The notes: generated by a model not told the origin, from the letters alone. DNA of 64,000 nucleotides from Nitrobacter sp035546855 (GCA_035546855.1 DASZVY010000045.1:78207-142206), one strand, 5' to 3'. Counted from the stretch's first letter, positions 42,929 through 51,134 are shown. A program made the numbers and translations.

Positions 42929-43075
42929 TCAGGCCGCGCGGCTAAGCTCCGACGTCGCGGATGTCGCGAACCGTCCGAAGAAGCGGCCGGGCAGGCGGCT
43001 GCGGTCGTCGATCACGATGCGCGACGGGCCGATCCCCAGGTTGGTCTGATCTGGAACCATTCCATCTTCTAACAT
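42929..43075 (-). CDS. Possible 48-residue peptide upstream of leuC
   Basis: A 48-codon frame starting MLEDGMVPDQTNLGIGPS and ending SELSRAA lies in the 354-base gap between leuC and rplS. It reads like ordinary coding sequence, but has no Shine-Dalgarno sequence and matches nothing I know. It does not look like a leucine leader peptide, having only four Leu, scattered. Treat as speculative. The rest of the gap (42848-42928, 43076-43153) shows nothing else. Confidence 0.25.
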   Translation of the reverse strand: MLEDGMVPDQTNLGIGPSRIVIDDRSRLPGRFFGRFATSATSELSRAA

Positions 43076-43153
43076 GGCCGCATCTGCCGCGACAATCGAG
43101 CGATCGCGCTGCGGTGGTCTGCATCGGAGAGATAAGCGCGCGCCGGCAACAAA

Positions 43154-43177
43154 AAAGCGCGGCTCGCGCCGCGCTTT
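43154..43177 (-). terminator. Rho-independent terminator after rplS
   Basis: Arms AAAGCGCGGC (43154-43163) and GCCGCGCTTT (43168-43177) flank a 4-base loop, with a run of A on the plus strand at 43151-43156 that becomes the T run for the minus-strand transcript. It ends the ffh-rpsP-rimM-trmD-rplS unit. Confidence 0.85.
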
Positions 43178-43201
43178 CGGAAGCTCCGCAGGGTGGCGCG
43201 C

Positions 43202-43582
43202 TCAGCTCGCCTCAGCCTGCTGCTTGTCCTGCTTCTCGACGATGCGGGCCGACTTGCCGCGCAGGTTGCGAAGGTAATAGAGCTTGGCGCGGCGCACCTT
43301 GCCGCGGCGCACCACCTTGATCGAGTCGATCATCGGAGAGAGCAGCGGAAACACGCGCTCGACGCCCTCGCCGTAAGAAATCTTGCGCACGGTGAAGCTC
43401 TCATTGAGGCCGCCGCCGGAACGGCCGATGCAGACGCCCTCATAGGCCTGCACGCGGGTGCGCTCGCCTTCGACGACCTTGACGTTGACGATCACCGTGT
43501 CGCCGGGTCCAAAGTCCGGGATGGTTTTGGTGGCGGACAGTCTGTCGAACTGCTCTTTTTCGAGCTGCTGAATGATGTTCAT
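43202..43582 (-). CDS. rplS: 50S ribosomal protein L19
   Basis: A 126-residue ribosomal protein. It shows FGPGDTVIVNVKVVEGERTRVQAYEGVCIGRSGGGLNESFTVRKISYGEGVERVFPL and the RRGKVRRAKLYYLRNLRGKSARI C-terminus typical of L19, with a short Lys/Gln tail. Last gene of the operon; the terminator lies 25 bases downstream. Confidence 0.98.
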   Translation of the reverse strand: MNIIQQLEKEQFDRLSATKTIPDFGPGDTVIVNVKVVEGERTRVQAYEGVCIGRSGGGLNESFTVRKISYGEGVERVFPLLSPMIDSIKVVRRGKVRRAKLYYLRNLRGKSARIVEKQDKQQAEAS

Positions 43583-43686
43583 TGCAAATCTCCATCGGCG
43601 GCGCGCCCGGCCGGTGAGGGGGCTGCGCGAAACTCATGATCCATTTCGCGGATTTGGCGCTCCTATACGGCAAAGCCGGCCCGTTG

Positions 43687-44406
43687 TCACCCGCCTGTCG
43701 TGCCTTTTGGCGGATTTTGGTTGCTCCTCGCGGCCCAGAGGTCCGGCCGTCGGGCCTTGGTCAGGGCCTCCGCCTCGGCGCGCCGCCAGGCCGCCACCTT
43801 GCCATGGTCGCCGGAGAGCAGAATGCTCGGGATTGGCCGGCCCTCGAAATCCTGCGGCCGGGTGTAGTGCGGGTATTCCAGCAACCCCTTGGAAAAGCTC
43901 TCGTCCTCCCCGGATTCGGGTTTGCCCATGACGCCGGGCAAAAGCCGCACGCAGGCATCGATTACCGCCATGGCGGCGATCTCGCCGCCCGAGAGCACGT
44001 AGTCGCCGATCGAGACCTCTTCGAGGTCGCGCGCGTCGATCACCCGCTGGTCGATGCCCTCGAACCGGCCGCAGACAATGAGGGGACCCGGTCCGGACGC
44101 CAGCGCCGCCACCCGCGACTGGGTCAATGGCCGACCTCGGGGACTCATCAGGAGACGGGGTCGGTCAGCCGAAACATTAGCTAAATCAATGGCCTTCGCC
44201 AGAATGTCAGCCCGCAGCACCATGCCGGGACCGCCACCGGCGGGGGTATCGTCGACGCTGCGGTGGCGGTCGGTGGCGGAATCCCGGATGTCGCGGACCT
44301 CGAGCGCCCACAGCCCGGAGGCCAGTGCCTTCCCGGCCAGGCTGACGCCGAGCGGCCCCGGGAACATCTCGGGAAACAGGGTGAGAACAGTGGCGCGCCA
44401 GGTCAT
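43687..44406 (-). CDS. trmD: tRNA (guanine37-N1)-methyltransferase
   Basis: A 239-residue knotted methyltransferase that modifies G37 and prevents frameshifting. It has TLFPEMFPGPLGVSLAGKAL, DDTPAGGGPGMVLRADI and the knot region GDYVLSGGEIAAMAVIDACVRLLPGV, then FSKGLLEYPHYTRP. It is followed by rplS after 104 bases and preceded by rimM after 167 bases holding a dispersed repeat. Confidence 0.97.
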   Translation of the reverse strand: MTWRATVLTLFPEMFPGPLGVSLAGKALASGLWALEVRDIRDSATDRHRSVDDTPAGGGPGMVLRADILAKAIDLANVSADRPRLLMSPRGRPLTQSRVAALASGPGPLIVCGRFEGIDQRVIDARDLEEVSIGDYVLSGGEIAAMAVIDACVRLLPGVMGKPESGEDESFSKGLLEYPHYTRPQDFEGRPIPSILLSGDHGKVAAWRRAEAEALTKARRPDLWAARSNQNPPKGTTGG

Positions 44407-44431
44407 CGATAACAGCCGGTAACTGAGGAAC

Positions 44432-44553
44432 CGTCATGGCCGGGCTGGTCCCGGCCATCCACGTCTTGAGACAGAGAAAGACAGACGTGGATGCCCGGCA
44501 CAATGGGCCTGTGCTCGGGCCGGCGAAGCCGGACCCGAGTGCCGGACATGACG
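44432..44553. repeat. Dispersed palindromic repeat, family B copy 5
   Basis: The ends CGTCATGGCCGGGCTGGTC and GCCGGACATGACG are inverted; inner CCACGTCTTGAGA and ACGTGGATG form a further pair. It sits between rimM and trmD inside the operon. Confidence 0.82.
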
Positions 44554-44573
44554 AAGGTATAGAACCTAGTTTG

Positions 44574-45098
44574 CTAGCTGTTGTTCGGCGCGTCCTCGCC
44601 CTCGATCTCGCCGGGCAGTTCGATCACCACGCGTCCGCCGGCGATATCGACGGTCGGGACCACGGCGTTGGTGAACGGCAGCATCAGGCTCGCGCCCTGT
44701 GGCGGCGCGATTTCGATGATGTCGCCCGCGCCGAAATTGTGAATGGCAATGACGCGTCCGATCGCGCCGCCGCCTGTGTCCACCGCGGCGAGGCCGATCA
44801 GGTCGGCGTGGTAGTATTCACCGTCGTCTGTCGCCGGCAGCTTGTCGCGGGCGACATAGAGTTCGACGCCGTTGAGCCGCTCGGCCTCGTCGCGGGTGGT
44901 GACGCCTTTCAGCGTTGCGATGAGGTGATCCCTGGCTTCGCGGGCCCGCGCGACCTCAAGCTGCCGCGCGCCGTCTTTTGTCGACAGCGGACCGTAGCGC
45001 ATCACGGCGAGCGGGTCCTCGGTGAAGGTCCACAACCGCACTTCGCCGCGCACGCCATGCGCGGCGCCGATCCGGGCCACGCAGACGCGCGAGGTCAT
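44574..45098 (-). CDS. rimM: Ribosome maturation factor
   Basis: A 174-residue factor for 30S assembly that binds S19. The N-terminal part reads VARIGAAHGVRGEVRLWTFTEDP, and the PRC-barrel part has EYYHADLIGLAAVDTGGGAIGRVIAIHNFGAGDIIEI and LMLPFTNAVVPTVDI. It lies 6 bases after rpsP. Confidence 0.96.
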   Translation of the reverse strand: MTSRVCVARIGAAHGVRGEVRLWTFTEDPLAVMRYGPLSTKDGARQLEVARAREARDHLIATLKGVTTRDEAERLNGVELYVARDKLPATDDGEYYHADLIGLAAVDTGGGAIGRVIAIHNFGAGDIIEIAPPQGASLMLPFTNAVVPTVDIAGGRVVIELPGEIEGEDAPNNS

Positions 45099-45104
45099 GA
45101 CGCC

Positions 45105-45437
45105 TTACGCCTTGGCGGCAGCTTCGGCCTGCGCCTTGCGTTCCTTGCGCGGCACGGCCTTTACGGGGTTGTTGCGCGCGGTGCGCTTCTTGACGCCGGC
45201 GGCGTCGAGGAAACGCGCGACGCGGTCCGACGGCTGCGCGCCCTTGGCGAGCCAGGCCTTGACCTTGTCCATGTCGAGCTTGAGCCGCTCGGCGTTGTCC
45301 TTCGGCATCAGCGGATTGAAATGGCCGAGACGCTCGATGAAACGGCCGTCGCGCGGAAAGCGCGAGTCGGCGACGACGACGTGGTAGACGGGACGCTTCT
45401 TGGTGCCTGCGCGAGCGAGGCGGATCACGACGGACAT
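45105..45437 (-). CDS. rpsP: 30S ribosomal protein S16
   Basis: A 110-residue ribosomal protein: SVVIRLARAGTKKRPVYHVVVADSRFPRDGRFIERLGHFNPL and GAQPSDRVARFLDAAG are diagnostic. The C-terminal Lys/Ala tail is longer than in E. coli S16, as usual in Alphaproteobacteria. The start at ATG 45437 is chosen; the upstream frame is repeat DNA. Confidence 0.98.
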   Translation of the reverse strand: MSVVIRLARAGTKKRPVYHVVVADSRFPRDGRFIERLGHFNPLMPKDNAERLKLDMDKVKAWLAKGAQPSDRVARFLDAAGVKKRTARNNPVKAVPRKERKAQAEAAAKA

Positions 45438-45493
45438 GGAATTCTCCTTTGAAGGGTTTGTGAGGTTTGTTTCGGTATTCGCTAATTTCGATC

Positions 45494-45592
45494 CGTCATT
45501 CCGGGGCGCGCGAAGCGCGAACCCGGAATCCATAGCCCCTACCGGGAGTATGGATTCCGGGCCTGCGCCAAGAGGCGCATCCCGGAATGACG
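45494..45592. repeat. Dispersed palindromic repeat, family A copy 3
   Basis: The ends CGTCATTCCGGGGCGCGC and GCATCCCGGAATGACG are inverted, with GAACCCGGAATCC and GGATTCCGGG as inner arms. It sits in the gap between ffh and rpsP, inside the operon. Confidence 0.85.
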
Positions 45593-45611
45593 GAAATGGA
45601 TCGGACGTTCT

Positions 45612-47156
45612 TCATTTCTTCTTTCCCGGGAAGCCGCCGAGACCGGGGAGCGTCGGCTTGCCGCTGAGCCCTGTAAGGCCGGGAAGATTGGGCAGGCCGC
45701 CGCGCAATCCGGCAGGAAAATCCTTCGGCAATTGCGGCAGGCCGTCCGCGCCTTTCGGCATTTTCTCGGTGAGCGCCTTCAACTGCTCGGGTGATGGCGC
45801 TGGCATGCCGCCGCCAAAACCCATGGCCTGCGCGATGCCGGCGAGGGGACCGCGCTTGCCCGACCCCATCATCTTCATCATGTCGGCCATGTTCCGGTGC
45901 ATCTTGAGAAGCTTGTTGACCTCCTGCACCTCCTGGCCCGCGCCGGCGGCGATGCGCTTCTTGCGGCTGGCCTTCAGGATGTCCGGATGCTTGCGCTCCT
46001 GCCGCGTCATCGAATCGATGATCGCCATCTGACGCTTCAGAATCTTGTCGTCGATCCCGGCGGCCGCAATCTGGTTCTTCATCTTGGCGATGCCGGGCAT
46101 CATGCCCATCAGGCCGCTGACGCCGCCCATGTTGACCATCTGCACGAGCTGTTCGCGCATGTCGTTGAGATCGAACTGGCCCTTGCGCATCTTCTCGGCG
46201 ACGCGCGCGGCCTTCTCGGCATCGATGTTCGCCGCGGCCTTCTCGACCAGCGACACCACGTCGCCCATGCCGAGGATGCGGCCGGCGATACGGGAGGGAT
46301 GGAAATCTTCCAGCGCGTCAGTCTTTTCGCCGGTGCCGATCAGCTTGATTGGCTTGCCGGTGACCTGCCGCATCGACAGCGCCGCGCCGCCGCGGCCGTC
46401 GCCGTCGACACGGGTCAGCACGATGCCTGTGAGGCCGACACGTTCATTGAAGGAGCGCGCGAGATTGACCGCGTCCTGACCGGTCAGGGAGTCCGCGACC
46501 AGCAGCACTTCATGCGGATTGGCGGCAGCCTTGATGTTCGCCGCCTCGCTCATCATCTCCTCGTCGAGGGTGGTGCGGCCGGCGGTGTCGAGCAGCACCA
46601 CGTCGTAGCCGCCGAGCTTGCCGGCTTCGAGCGCACGGCGCGCGATCTGCTCGGGCTTCTGGCCTGCGACGATCGGAAGCGTCGGGATGTCGAGATCGCG
46701 GCCGAGCACCGCGAGCTGCTCCATCGCCGCCGGGCGGTAGATGTCGAGCGAGGCCATCAGCACCTTGCGCTTGTCGTGCTGGGTCAGACGTCGCGCGAGT
46801 TTCGCGGTGGTCGTGGTTTTGCCCGAGCCCTGCAAGCCCACCATCATGATGGCGACGGGGGGGACCGCGTTGAGATCGATGGGTTGGCCGTCGTCGCCCA
46901 ATGTCGCGACCAGTTCATCGTGGACGATCTTGACGACCATCTGGCCGGGTGTGACCGACTTGACGACGGTGGCGCCGATCGCCTGTTCGCGAACCTTGTC
47001 GGTGAAGCTGCGCACCACCTCCAGCGCGACGTCGGCCTCGAGCAGCGCCCGGCGCACCTCGCGCAGGGCGGCATCGACGTCGGCTTCCGTCAGCGCGCCG
47101 CGCCGCGTCAGCCGATCGAGAATGCCACCCAGCTTTTCCGACAGGTTGTCGAACAC
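45612..47156 (-). CDS. ffh: Signal recognition particle protein (SRP54)
   Basis: A 514-residue GTPase that brings ribosomes to the membrane. The N domain is residues about 1-90; the G domain has GLQGSGKTTTTAKLA, DTAGRTTLDEEMM, and LTRVDGDGRGGAAL; the Met-rich M domain (from about 300) has MGMMPGIAKMK and ADMMKMMGSGKRG. A Pro/Gly-rich tail follows. Its receptor FtsY is encoded at 54246. First gene of the unit through rplS. Confidence 0.97.
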   Translation of the reverse strand: MFDNLSEKLGGILDRLTRRGALTEADVDAALREVRRALLEADVALEVVRSFTDKVREQAIGATVVKSVTPGQMVVKIVHDELVATLGDDGQPIDLNAVPPVAIMMVGLQGSGKTTTTAKLARRLTQHDKRKVLMASLDIYRPAAMEQLAVLGRDLDIPTLPIVAGQKPEQIARRALEAGKLGGYDVVLLDTAGRTTLDEEMMSEAANIKAAANPHEVLLVADSLTGQDAVNLARSFNERVGLTGIVLTRVDGDGRGGAALSMRQVTGKPIKLIGTGEKTDALEDFHPSRIAGRILGMGDVVSLVEKAAANIDAEKAARVAEKMRKGQFDLNDMREQLVQMVNMGGVSGLMGMMPGIAKMKNQIAAAGIDDKILKRQMAIIDSMTRQERKHPDILKASRKKRIAAGAGQEVQEVNKLLKMHRNMADMMKMMGSGKRGPLAGIAQAMGFGGGMPAPSPEQLKALTEKMPKGADGLPQLPKDFPAGLRGGLPNLPGLTGLSGKPTLPGLGGFPGKKK

Positions 47157-47568
47157 GTCTGCATTTCCTTTTAGCCTCGCCCCATTCTTTACGGGGAGAG
47201 GTCGCTTGCGGCAGGTGAGGGCAAGGCACCTCGCTGCCGCTCATGGCCGCGTCATACCCGCGAAAGCGGGGTATCCAGTATTCCGAAGCTTCACGGCTCA
47301 ATCGAGACGCTCCGGGATACTGGATCATCCGCTTTCGCGGATGATGACGTTCTCGCAGAGCGTCCGAGCCGGCGGCTGGACGAAACTCAAAACACATTTC
47401 GCGCCCGAGGGCGCACAGCGCTGTCGGGCGTTGACCTCCGGCCCCTGCGACCGGTCGGCGGATCGAAAAGAACGTCTTTTCGAGAAGTGGCGAATACATA
47501 CGCCTTTGATCGGCGATGTCAAAGGGCAGAGCTTGTCAGGCTGCCTCTTGCCCTCTCCGACGGATCGG
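47157..47568. other. Intergenic region upstream of ffh
   Basis: About 410 bases that hold the ffh promoter region (not identified), a piece of a conserved dispersed element at about 47174-47222 (pattern GGGGAGAGGTCGCTTGCGG), family C copy 1 at 47250-47349, and 200 further bases before the VapB operator. The remaining open frames look like antisense or repeat reading and are not credible genes. Confidence 0.5.
47250..47349. repeat. Dispersed palindromic repeat, family C copy 1
   Basis: It begins CGTCATACCCGCGAAAGCGG and GTATCCAGTA, and ends GATCATCCGCTTTCGCGGATG. The ends are inverted GGATGATGACG-type arms. Closely matches copies at 53280 and 55197. Confidence 0.85.
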
Positions 47569-47607
47569 CATAAGTTTGACCGGTCAATCTGACCGGTCAA
47601 ACTTATG
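47569..47607. promoter_or_regulatory. 18-bp inverted-repeat operator over the vapB start codon
   Basis: CATAAGTTTGACCGGTCA (47569-47586) and TGACCGGTCAAACTTATG (47590-47607) are perfect inverted copies separated by ATC. Each arm contains the 10-bp palindrome TGACCGGTCA, so four half-sites are packed in 39 bases. The right arm ends with the ATG of the antitoxin at 47605-47607. Binding by the antitoxin-toxin complex would block transcription or initiation. If transcribed, the stem would also hide the start codon. Confidence 0.75.
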
Positions 47608-47847
47608 AAGCATATCCAGGCAACGGAACTGAAGGCGAAACTCGCCGAACTGCTGGACGAGGTCGAGCGGGGACAGACCTTGGTTGTGACGCGCCACGGC
47701 AAATCGATCGCGCGAATCGTGCCGGATGAGGAGGCGCGCCGTGTTGAGGCCAGGCGCGCCATCGCCGGGATCAGGGAATTGCGCAAAGGGGCGCGCAAGG
47801 CATCGATCGAAGAAATCATCGCGTGGAAAAACGAGGGGCGCGAGTAG
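47605..47847 (+). CDS. vapB: Type II antitoxin, Phd/YefM-VapB type
   Basis: An 80-residue antitoxin with the Phd/YefM DNA-binding start (MKHIQATELKAKLAELLDEVERGQTLVVTRHGKSIARIVPDEE), then a toxin-binding tail ending EIIAWKNEGRE. It is followed 2 bases after its stop by the toxin start GTG at 47850. No Shine-Dalgarno site precedes ATG 47605; the start codon lies in the inverted-repeat operator. The pairing with a PIN toxin marks it as the antitoxin. Confidence 0.88.
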   Translation: MKHIQATELKAKLAELLDEVERGQTLVVTRHGKSIARIVPDEEARRVEARRAIAGIRELRKGARKASIEEIIAWKNEGRE

Positions 47848-47849
47848 CG

Positions 47850-48254
47850 GTGCCATTCGTAATCGACGCGTCCGTCGTGGCGAGCTGGTACTTCGCAGAT
47901 GAGCGGAGTGTGGAAGGCGACCTTGTTCTGGGAAAACTGAATCTCGATCATGCCAGCGTGCCGGAAATCTGGTGGTTTGAAATCAGGAACGTCATGCTGG
48001 TCGGGGAACGGCGTGGCCGAAGCACAAAAGAACGGAACGAGTTGTTCCTGCAATTCCTGTCCGGTCTGCCCATCGATGTCTCGCCACGAACAGATGATGC
48101 TCCGATCATGGAATTGGCGCGCCGACACAATCTAAGCCTATATGACGCTTGCTACGTTGAGCTCGCCCAGCAAAGGGCGCTGCCTCTTGCGACCTTCGAT
48201 CAGGCAATGGCCCGCGCCGCGGCCGCCGAGGGCATCGCGCTCGTTGGTAATTGA
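47850..48254 (+). CDS. vapC: PIN-domain ribonuclease toxin, VapC type
   Basis: A 134-residue PIN-domain protein. The four acidic metal-binding residues are visible: D6 (FVIDASVV), E44 (WWFE), D99 (LYDACY) and D117 (TFDQAM). It probably cleaves a structured RNA such as tRNA. The GTG at 47850 is preferred, since MPFVIDASV is the normal PIN N-terminus; an ATG at 47823 overlapping the antitoxin is possible. Confidence 0.9.
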   Translation: MPFVIDASVVASWYFADERSVEGDLVLGKLNLDHASVPEIWWFEIRNVMLVGERRGRSTKERNELFLQFLSGLPIDVSPRTDDAPIMELARRHNLSLYDACYVELAQQRALPLATFDQAMARAAAAEGIALVGN

Positions 48255-48297
48255 TTGACCTGGATCGCGCAGTCTTCCCGCATTCTGGGCTTCCCGT

Positions 48298-49278
48298 ATG
48301 AAAACCTATTCCGGTCCCCTCTCCGATCATTTCAACGGCAAACACTTTTTCGATCCCGATGGCGCGCCGCCGAAGAGGCTCCGCGAGGTGCTGCGCTGGC
48401 AGTTCGGCGGCCGGCGCGAGCGCCGCAAGTGGCCGGACTGGGCGCCCTCGCCTTCTTCGGACACGCCACCCACGCGTGTCGAAGGCGACAAGGTGCGCTT
48501 CTCGTTCGTGGGACACGCGAGTTGGCTGATCCAGACCTGCGGCCTCAACATTCTGGTCGATCCTGTCTGGTCGGAGCGGGCATCGCCGGTTTCATTTGCC
48601 GGTCCGAAGCGGCACAACGATCCCGGCATTGCCTTCGACGCGCTGCCGCCGATCGATATCGTTTTGGTCTCCCATGGCCATTACGACCATCTCGATGCGG
48701 CGACGCTGTCGCGACTGGCTGCAAAATTCTCGCCGCGCGTGGTCACGCCGCTCGGCAACGACATCACCATGCGTACCGCCGACCGTGGCATTCGCGCGGA
48801 AGCGTTCGACTGGCAGGATCGCGTCGAGCTCGGCAGCGGCGTTGCGGTGACGCTGGTGCCGACGCGGCACTGGTCGGCGCGCGGGCTGTTCGACCGCAAC
48901 AAAGCGCTGTGGGCGAGCTTCGTGCTGGAGACGCTGGCCGGAAAAATCTACATCGTCTGCGATTCCGGCTACGGGAGCGGCGTGCATTTCCGTCGCGTGC
49001 GCGACATGCACGGCCCGCTGCGGGCTGCGATCCTGCCTATTGGTGCCTACGAGCCGCGCTGGTTCATGAAGGACCAGCACATGAACCCGGAAGACGCCGT
49101 CAAGGCGCTGGCCGATTGTGGCGCCGAAGTCGCGCTGGCGCATCATCACGGCACGTTCCAGCTCACGGACGAGGCAATCGATGCGCCCGCGATGGCGCTC
49201 GGCGTTGCGCTCGATGCGGCCGGCGTGCCGCGCGAGCGGTTCATGGTGCTGAAACCCGGACAGGTGATGGAGATTTAA
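48298..49278 (+). CDS. MBL-fold metallo-hydrolase, UlaG/NAPE-PLD-like
   Basis: A 326-residue protein with the metallo-beta-lactamase fold. The zinc motif is H126-G-H128-Y-D130-H131 (SHGHYDHLD). It also has the SFVGHASWLIQTCGLNILVDPVWSERASP strand, LVPTRHWSARGLFDRNKALWASFVLE and GAYEPRWFMKDQHMNPEDAVKAL, a pattern shared with NAPE-phospholipase D and UlaG-like lactonases. The substrate is not clear. It starts 43 bases after the toxin gene and may be read through from it. Confidence 0.87.
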   Translation: MKTYSGPLSDHFNGKHFFDPDGAPPKRLREVLRWQFGGRRERRKWPDWAPSPSSDTPPTRVEGDKVRFSFVGHASWLIQTCGLNILVDPVWSERASPVSFAGPKRHNDPGIAFDALPPIDIVLVSHGHYDHLDAATLSRLAAKFSPRVVTPLGNDITMRTADRGIRAEAFDWQDRVELGSGVAVTLVPTRHWSARGLFDRNKALWASFVLETLAGKIYIVCDSGYGSGVHFRRVRDMHGPLRAAILPIGAYEPRWFMKDQHMNPEDAVKALADCGAEVALAHHHGTFQLTDEAIDAPAMALGVALDAAGVPRERFMVLKPGQVMEI

Positions 49279-49434
49279 AGGGTCGCTGCTATGCGATCTC
49301 GCGACAAATTTGCCTTTGTAAATTTTGCGCTGGGTGAAGTCATCCATGGCGCCGACAATCCATGGCACCGGCGAAGGCTGGATTGCTTCGTCGCTGTCAG
49401 GCCCACGCGTTGCCCTTGGGCTCCTCGCAATGAC

Positions 49435-49464
49435 GGTGATTCAACCTCATGTCATCCCGCTTTA
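49435..49464. repeat. Dispersed repeat, family E copy 2
   Basis: These 30 bases, starting GGTGATTCAACCTCATGTCA, are an exact reverse complement of 37131-37160. The preceding bases (49377-49434) look like part of the same composite element (GGATTGCTTCGTCGC, then CTCCTCGCAATGACG). It reaches the stop codon of the next gene. Confidence 0.85.
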
Positions 49465-50175
49465 GGGAGCCTTGATCGTATAGGTGACGCTGACCATGAT
49501 GCGTAGCGTCTCTTCACCCGGAGCGATCGGCGTGGCCGCGGCCATTGGCGCCGCCATGCGGCGATACATGACGGGGCCGGGTGTTCCTTCCTCGGAAATG
49601 CTGAGCGGCGCGCCAAGCGTGACGCCGGCCGCTTGCGCGTAGATCTGCGCCTTGCGGTGCGCGTCGTCGATGGCTTTGGCGCGGGCCTCGTCGAGCAGTT
49701 TTGAGGCATTCGAGACCGTGAAGCTGATGCCGCTGATATTGTTGGCGCCGGCGGTCACGAGGGCATCGATCACGGAGCCGATCCCGGTGACATCATGCAG
49801 CTTGACGGTGACCCGGTTGCTGGCGCGGTAGCCGGTGATCTGCAATGGCGCGTTCGTGCTGCGGCCCGATGTGCTCTGCGGCTGTAACGAGAGTTGCGCG
49901 GTATGATAATCCTTTGCGTCGATGCCCGCGCCCTTCAGCGCCAGCAGCACCTTGCCCATGGCGGCGTTGTTGGCGCTCGACGCCTCGCGCGCGGTCTTGG
50001 CCTCGTTGGTGACGCCGGCATCGATCTGCGCGAGGTCCGGTGCGGCCGATATGGTCGCTTCGCCCGTCACCGAGATGGTCGGAGGCGATGCCGTTTCGGC
50101 GCGTGCCACGCCGGACAGCGCCAGAAATACCGTTGTCGCAGCAATGAGGGAGCGCATATCCCCTGTCATGGTCAT
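49462..50175 (-). CDS. SIMPL-domain (DUF541) exported protein
   Basis: A 237-residue protein with a signal peptide (about 1-26, ...LSGVARAE). The SIMPL domain follows: TISVTGEATISAAPDLAQIDAGVTNEAKTAREASSANNAAMGKVLLALKGAGIDAKDYHTAQLSLQPQ, then GYRASNRVTVKLHDVTGIGSVIDALVTAGANNISGISF. Family members are periplasmic or outer-membrane-associated with unknown function. The start at ATG 50175 is preceded by GGAGAGCAGGA; starts at 50190 and 50157 are alternatives. It follows the next upstream gene with an 11-base gap. Confidence 0.85.
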   Translation of the reverse strand: MTMTGDMRSLIAATTVFLALSGVARAETASPPTISVTGEATISAAPDLAQIDAGVTNEAKTAREASSANNAAMGKVLLALKGAGIDAKDYHTAQLSLQPQSTSGRSTNAPLQITGYRASNRVTVKLHDVTGIGSVIDALVTAGANNISGISFTVSNASKLLDEARAKAIDDAHRKAQIYAQAAGVTLGAPLSISEEGTPGPVMYRRMAAPMAAATPIAPGEETLRIMVSVTYTIKAP

Positions 50176-50186
50176 TCCTGCTCTCC

Positions 50187-50912
50187 TCACTTGAGCGGTA
50201 CGTAAACGTTGATCACCAGCTTGTCTTCCTCGGTCGTCAACGGATTGGTGATGTACTCCTCGATGAAGGTGTCCTTCGCCTCGAGCTTCTTGTCGTCGAG
50301 GTAGTTGGTGATCGCCTCGTAGGTGTTGTCCATGTTGTCATAGGACCCGTGGTGGACGAACTTGAGCGCCTTGCCTTCGGGAGACTTGTCGATGCTCATG
50401 TCCTTGGTCAGGTTTTTCGGCTCCTGATCCACCGGGATTTCCGCGAGGAAGGTGAATCCGTTGTCGTCGGTCGAAGTGTAGACGATGGTCATGTTGCCGG
50501 CGGGCTTGATGCCCTGCTTGTCGAGCAGCGAGGACAGTGACTTGAAGGCGCTTATCAGGGTGTCGAAAGCGGAATCCCAGGTCGCATTTCCCTTGAACGT
50601 CACGACTGTCTTCGCCGGTAGCGTGACTTCCTCGCCGAAGGCGTCGGCGGTCTGCACCGGGGCTGCGGTCGATGGTTTCGGGGCCTCGGCCGTTGGGTTC
50701 GCCGGCGTCTGAACCTCGGCGGGCGGCGGCGCCGGCGTGGCAGGGGCGGCCGTTCCGGGCGGGGTTGGCGCCGCCGGCGGGGCCGGAGTCGATGGGGCGG
50801 TTGCTCCGGGCGGGGTGGGCGGCGACTGTGCCAGCACGGCGGAGAGCCCCAACGACAGCACCGCCGGGATTAACGTGACCGCGAAGCGGCGAAAGGGGCG
50901 TGCGCGGGTCAT
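50187..50912 (-). CDS. Exported GyrI-like effector-binding domain protein
   Basis: A 241-residue protein. Its signal peptide (about 1-29, SAVLAQS) precedes a Pro/Ala/Thr-rich spacer (about 30-85), then a domain of about 150 residues: VTFKGNATWDSAFDTLISAFKSLSSLLDKQGIKPAGNMTIVYTSTDDNGFTFLAEIPVDQ, FVHHGSYDNMDNTYEAITNYLDDKK and YITNPLTTEEDKLVINVYVPLK. The layout is that of GyrI-like small-ligand domains, but exported. Start at ATG 50912 after AAGGAGACCTCGG. Confidence 0.8.
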   Translation of the reverse strand: MTRARPFRRFAVTLIPAVLSLGLSAVLAQSPPTPPGATAPSTPAPPAAPTPPGTAAPATPAPPPAEVQTPANPTAEAPKPSTAAPVQTADAFGEEVTLPAKTVVTFKGNATWDSAFDTLISAFKSLSSLLDKQGIKPAGNMTIVYTSTDDNGFTFLAEIPVDQEPKNLTKDMSIDKSPEGKALKFVHHGSYDNMDNTYEAITNYLDDKKLEAKDTFIEEYITNPLTTEEDKLVINVYVPLK

Positions 50913-51134
50913 TCCGAGGTCTCCTTGGTCGCTGGGAGCGCGAATGCGAGGCTTATTCGGCAGAATAGGCAGAATTGTGCAAGGCGGATACGCGGTTGTC
51001 GTCTTCGTCCCGTGAGATTTGTCAGGTTGGACATGAAGCGACGGTGAATGGCGATTGCCACGCTGACACGCCTCGCCACTGGTCATCGGGCTGCTCCTCG
51101 CCATATAAGACAGGCGAAATCACGGGAACCGGCG

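Noticed and set aside
41414..43072. 552-residue plus-strand frame over leuC
   Set aside because: Antisense of leuC; it continues through a repeat and the leuC upstream region without any domain.
42848..43201. Leucine attenuator upstream of leuC
   Set aside because: No short frame with a Leu run and no competing hairpins with a T run could be seen; the only strong hairpin is the rplS terminator.
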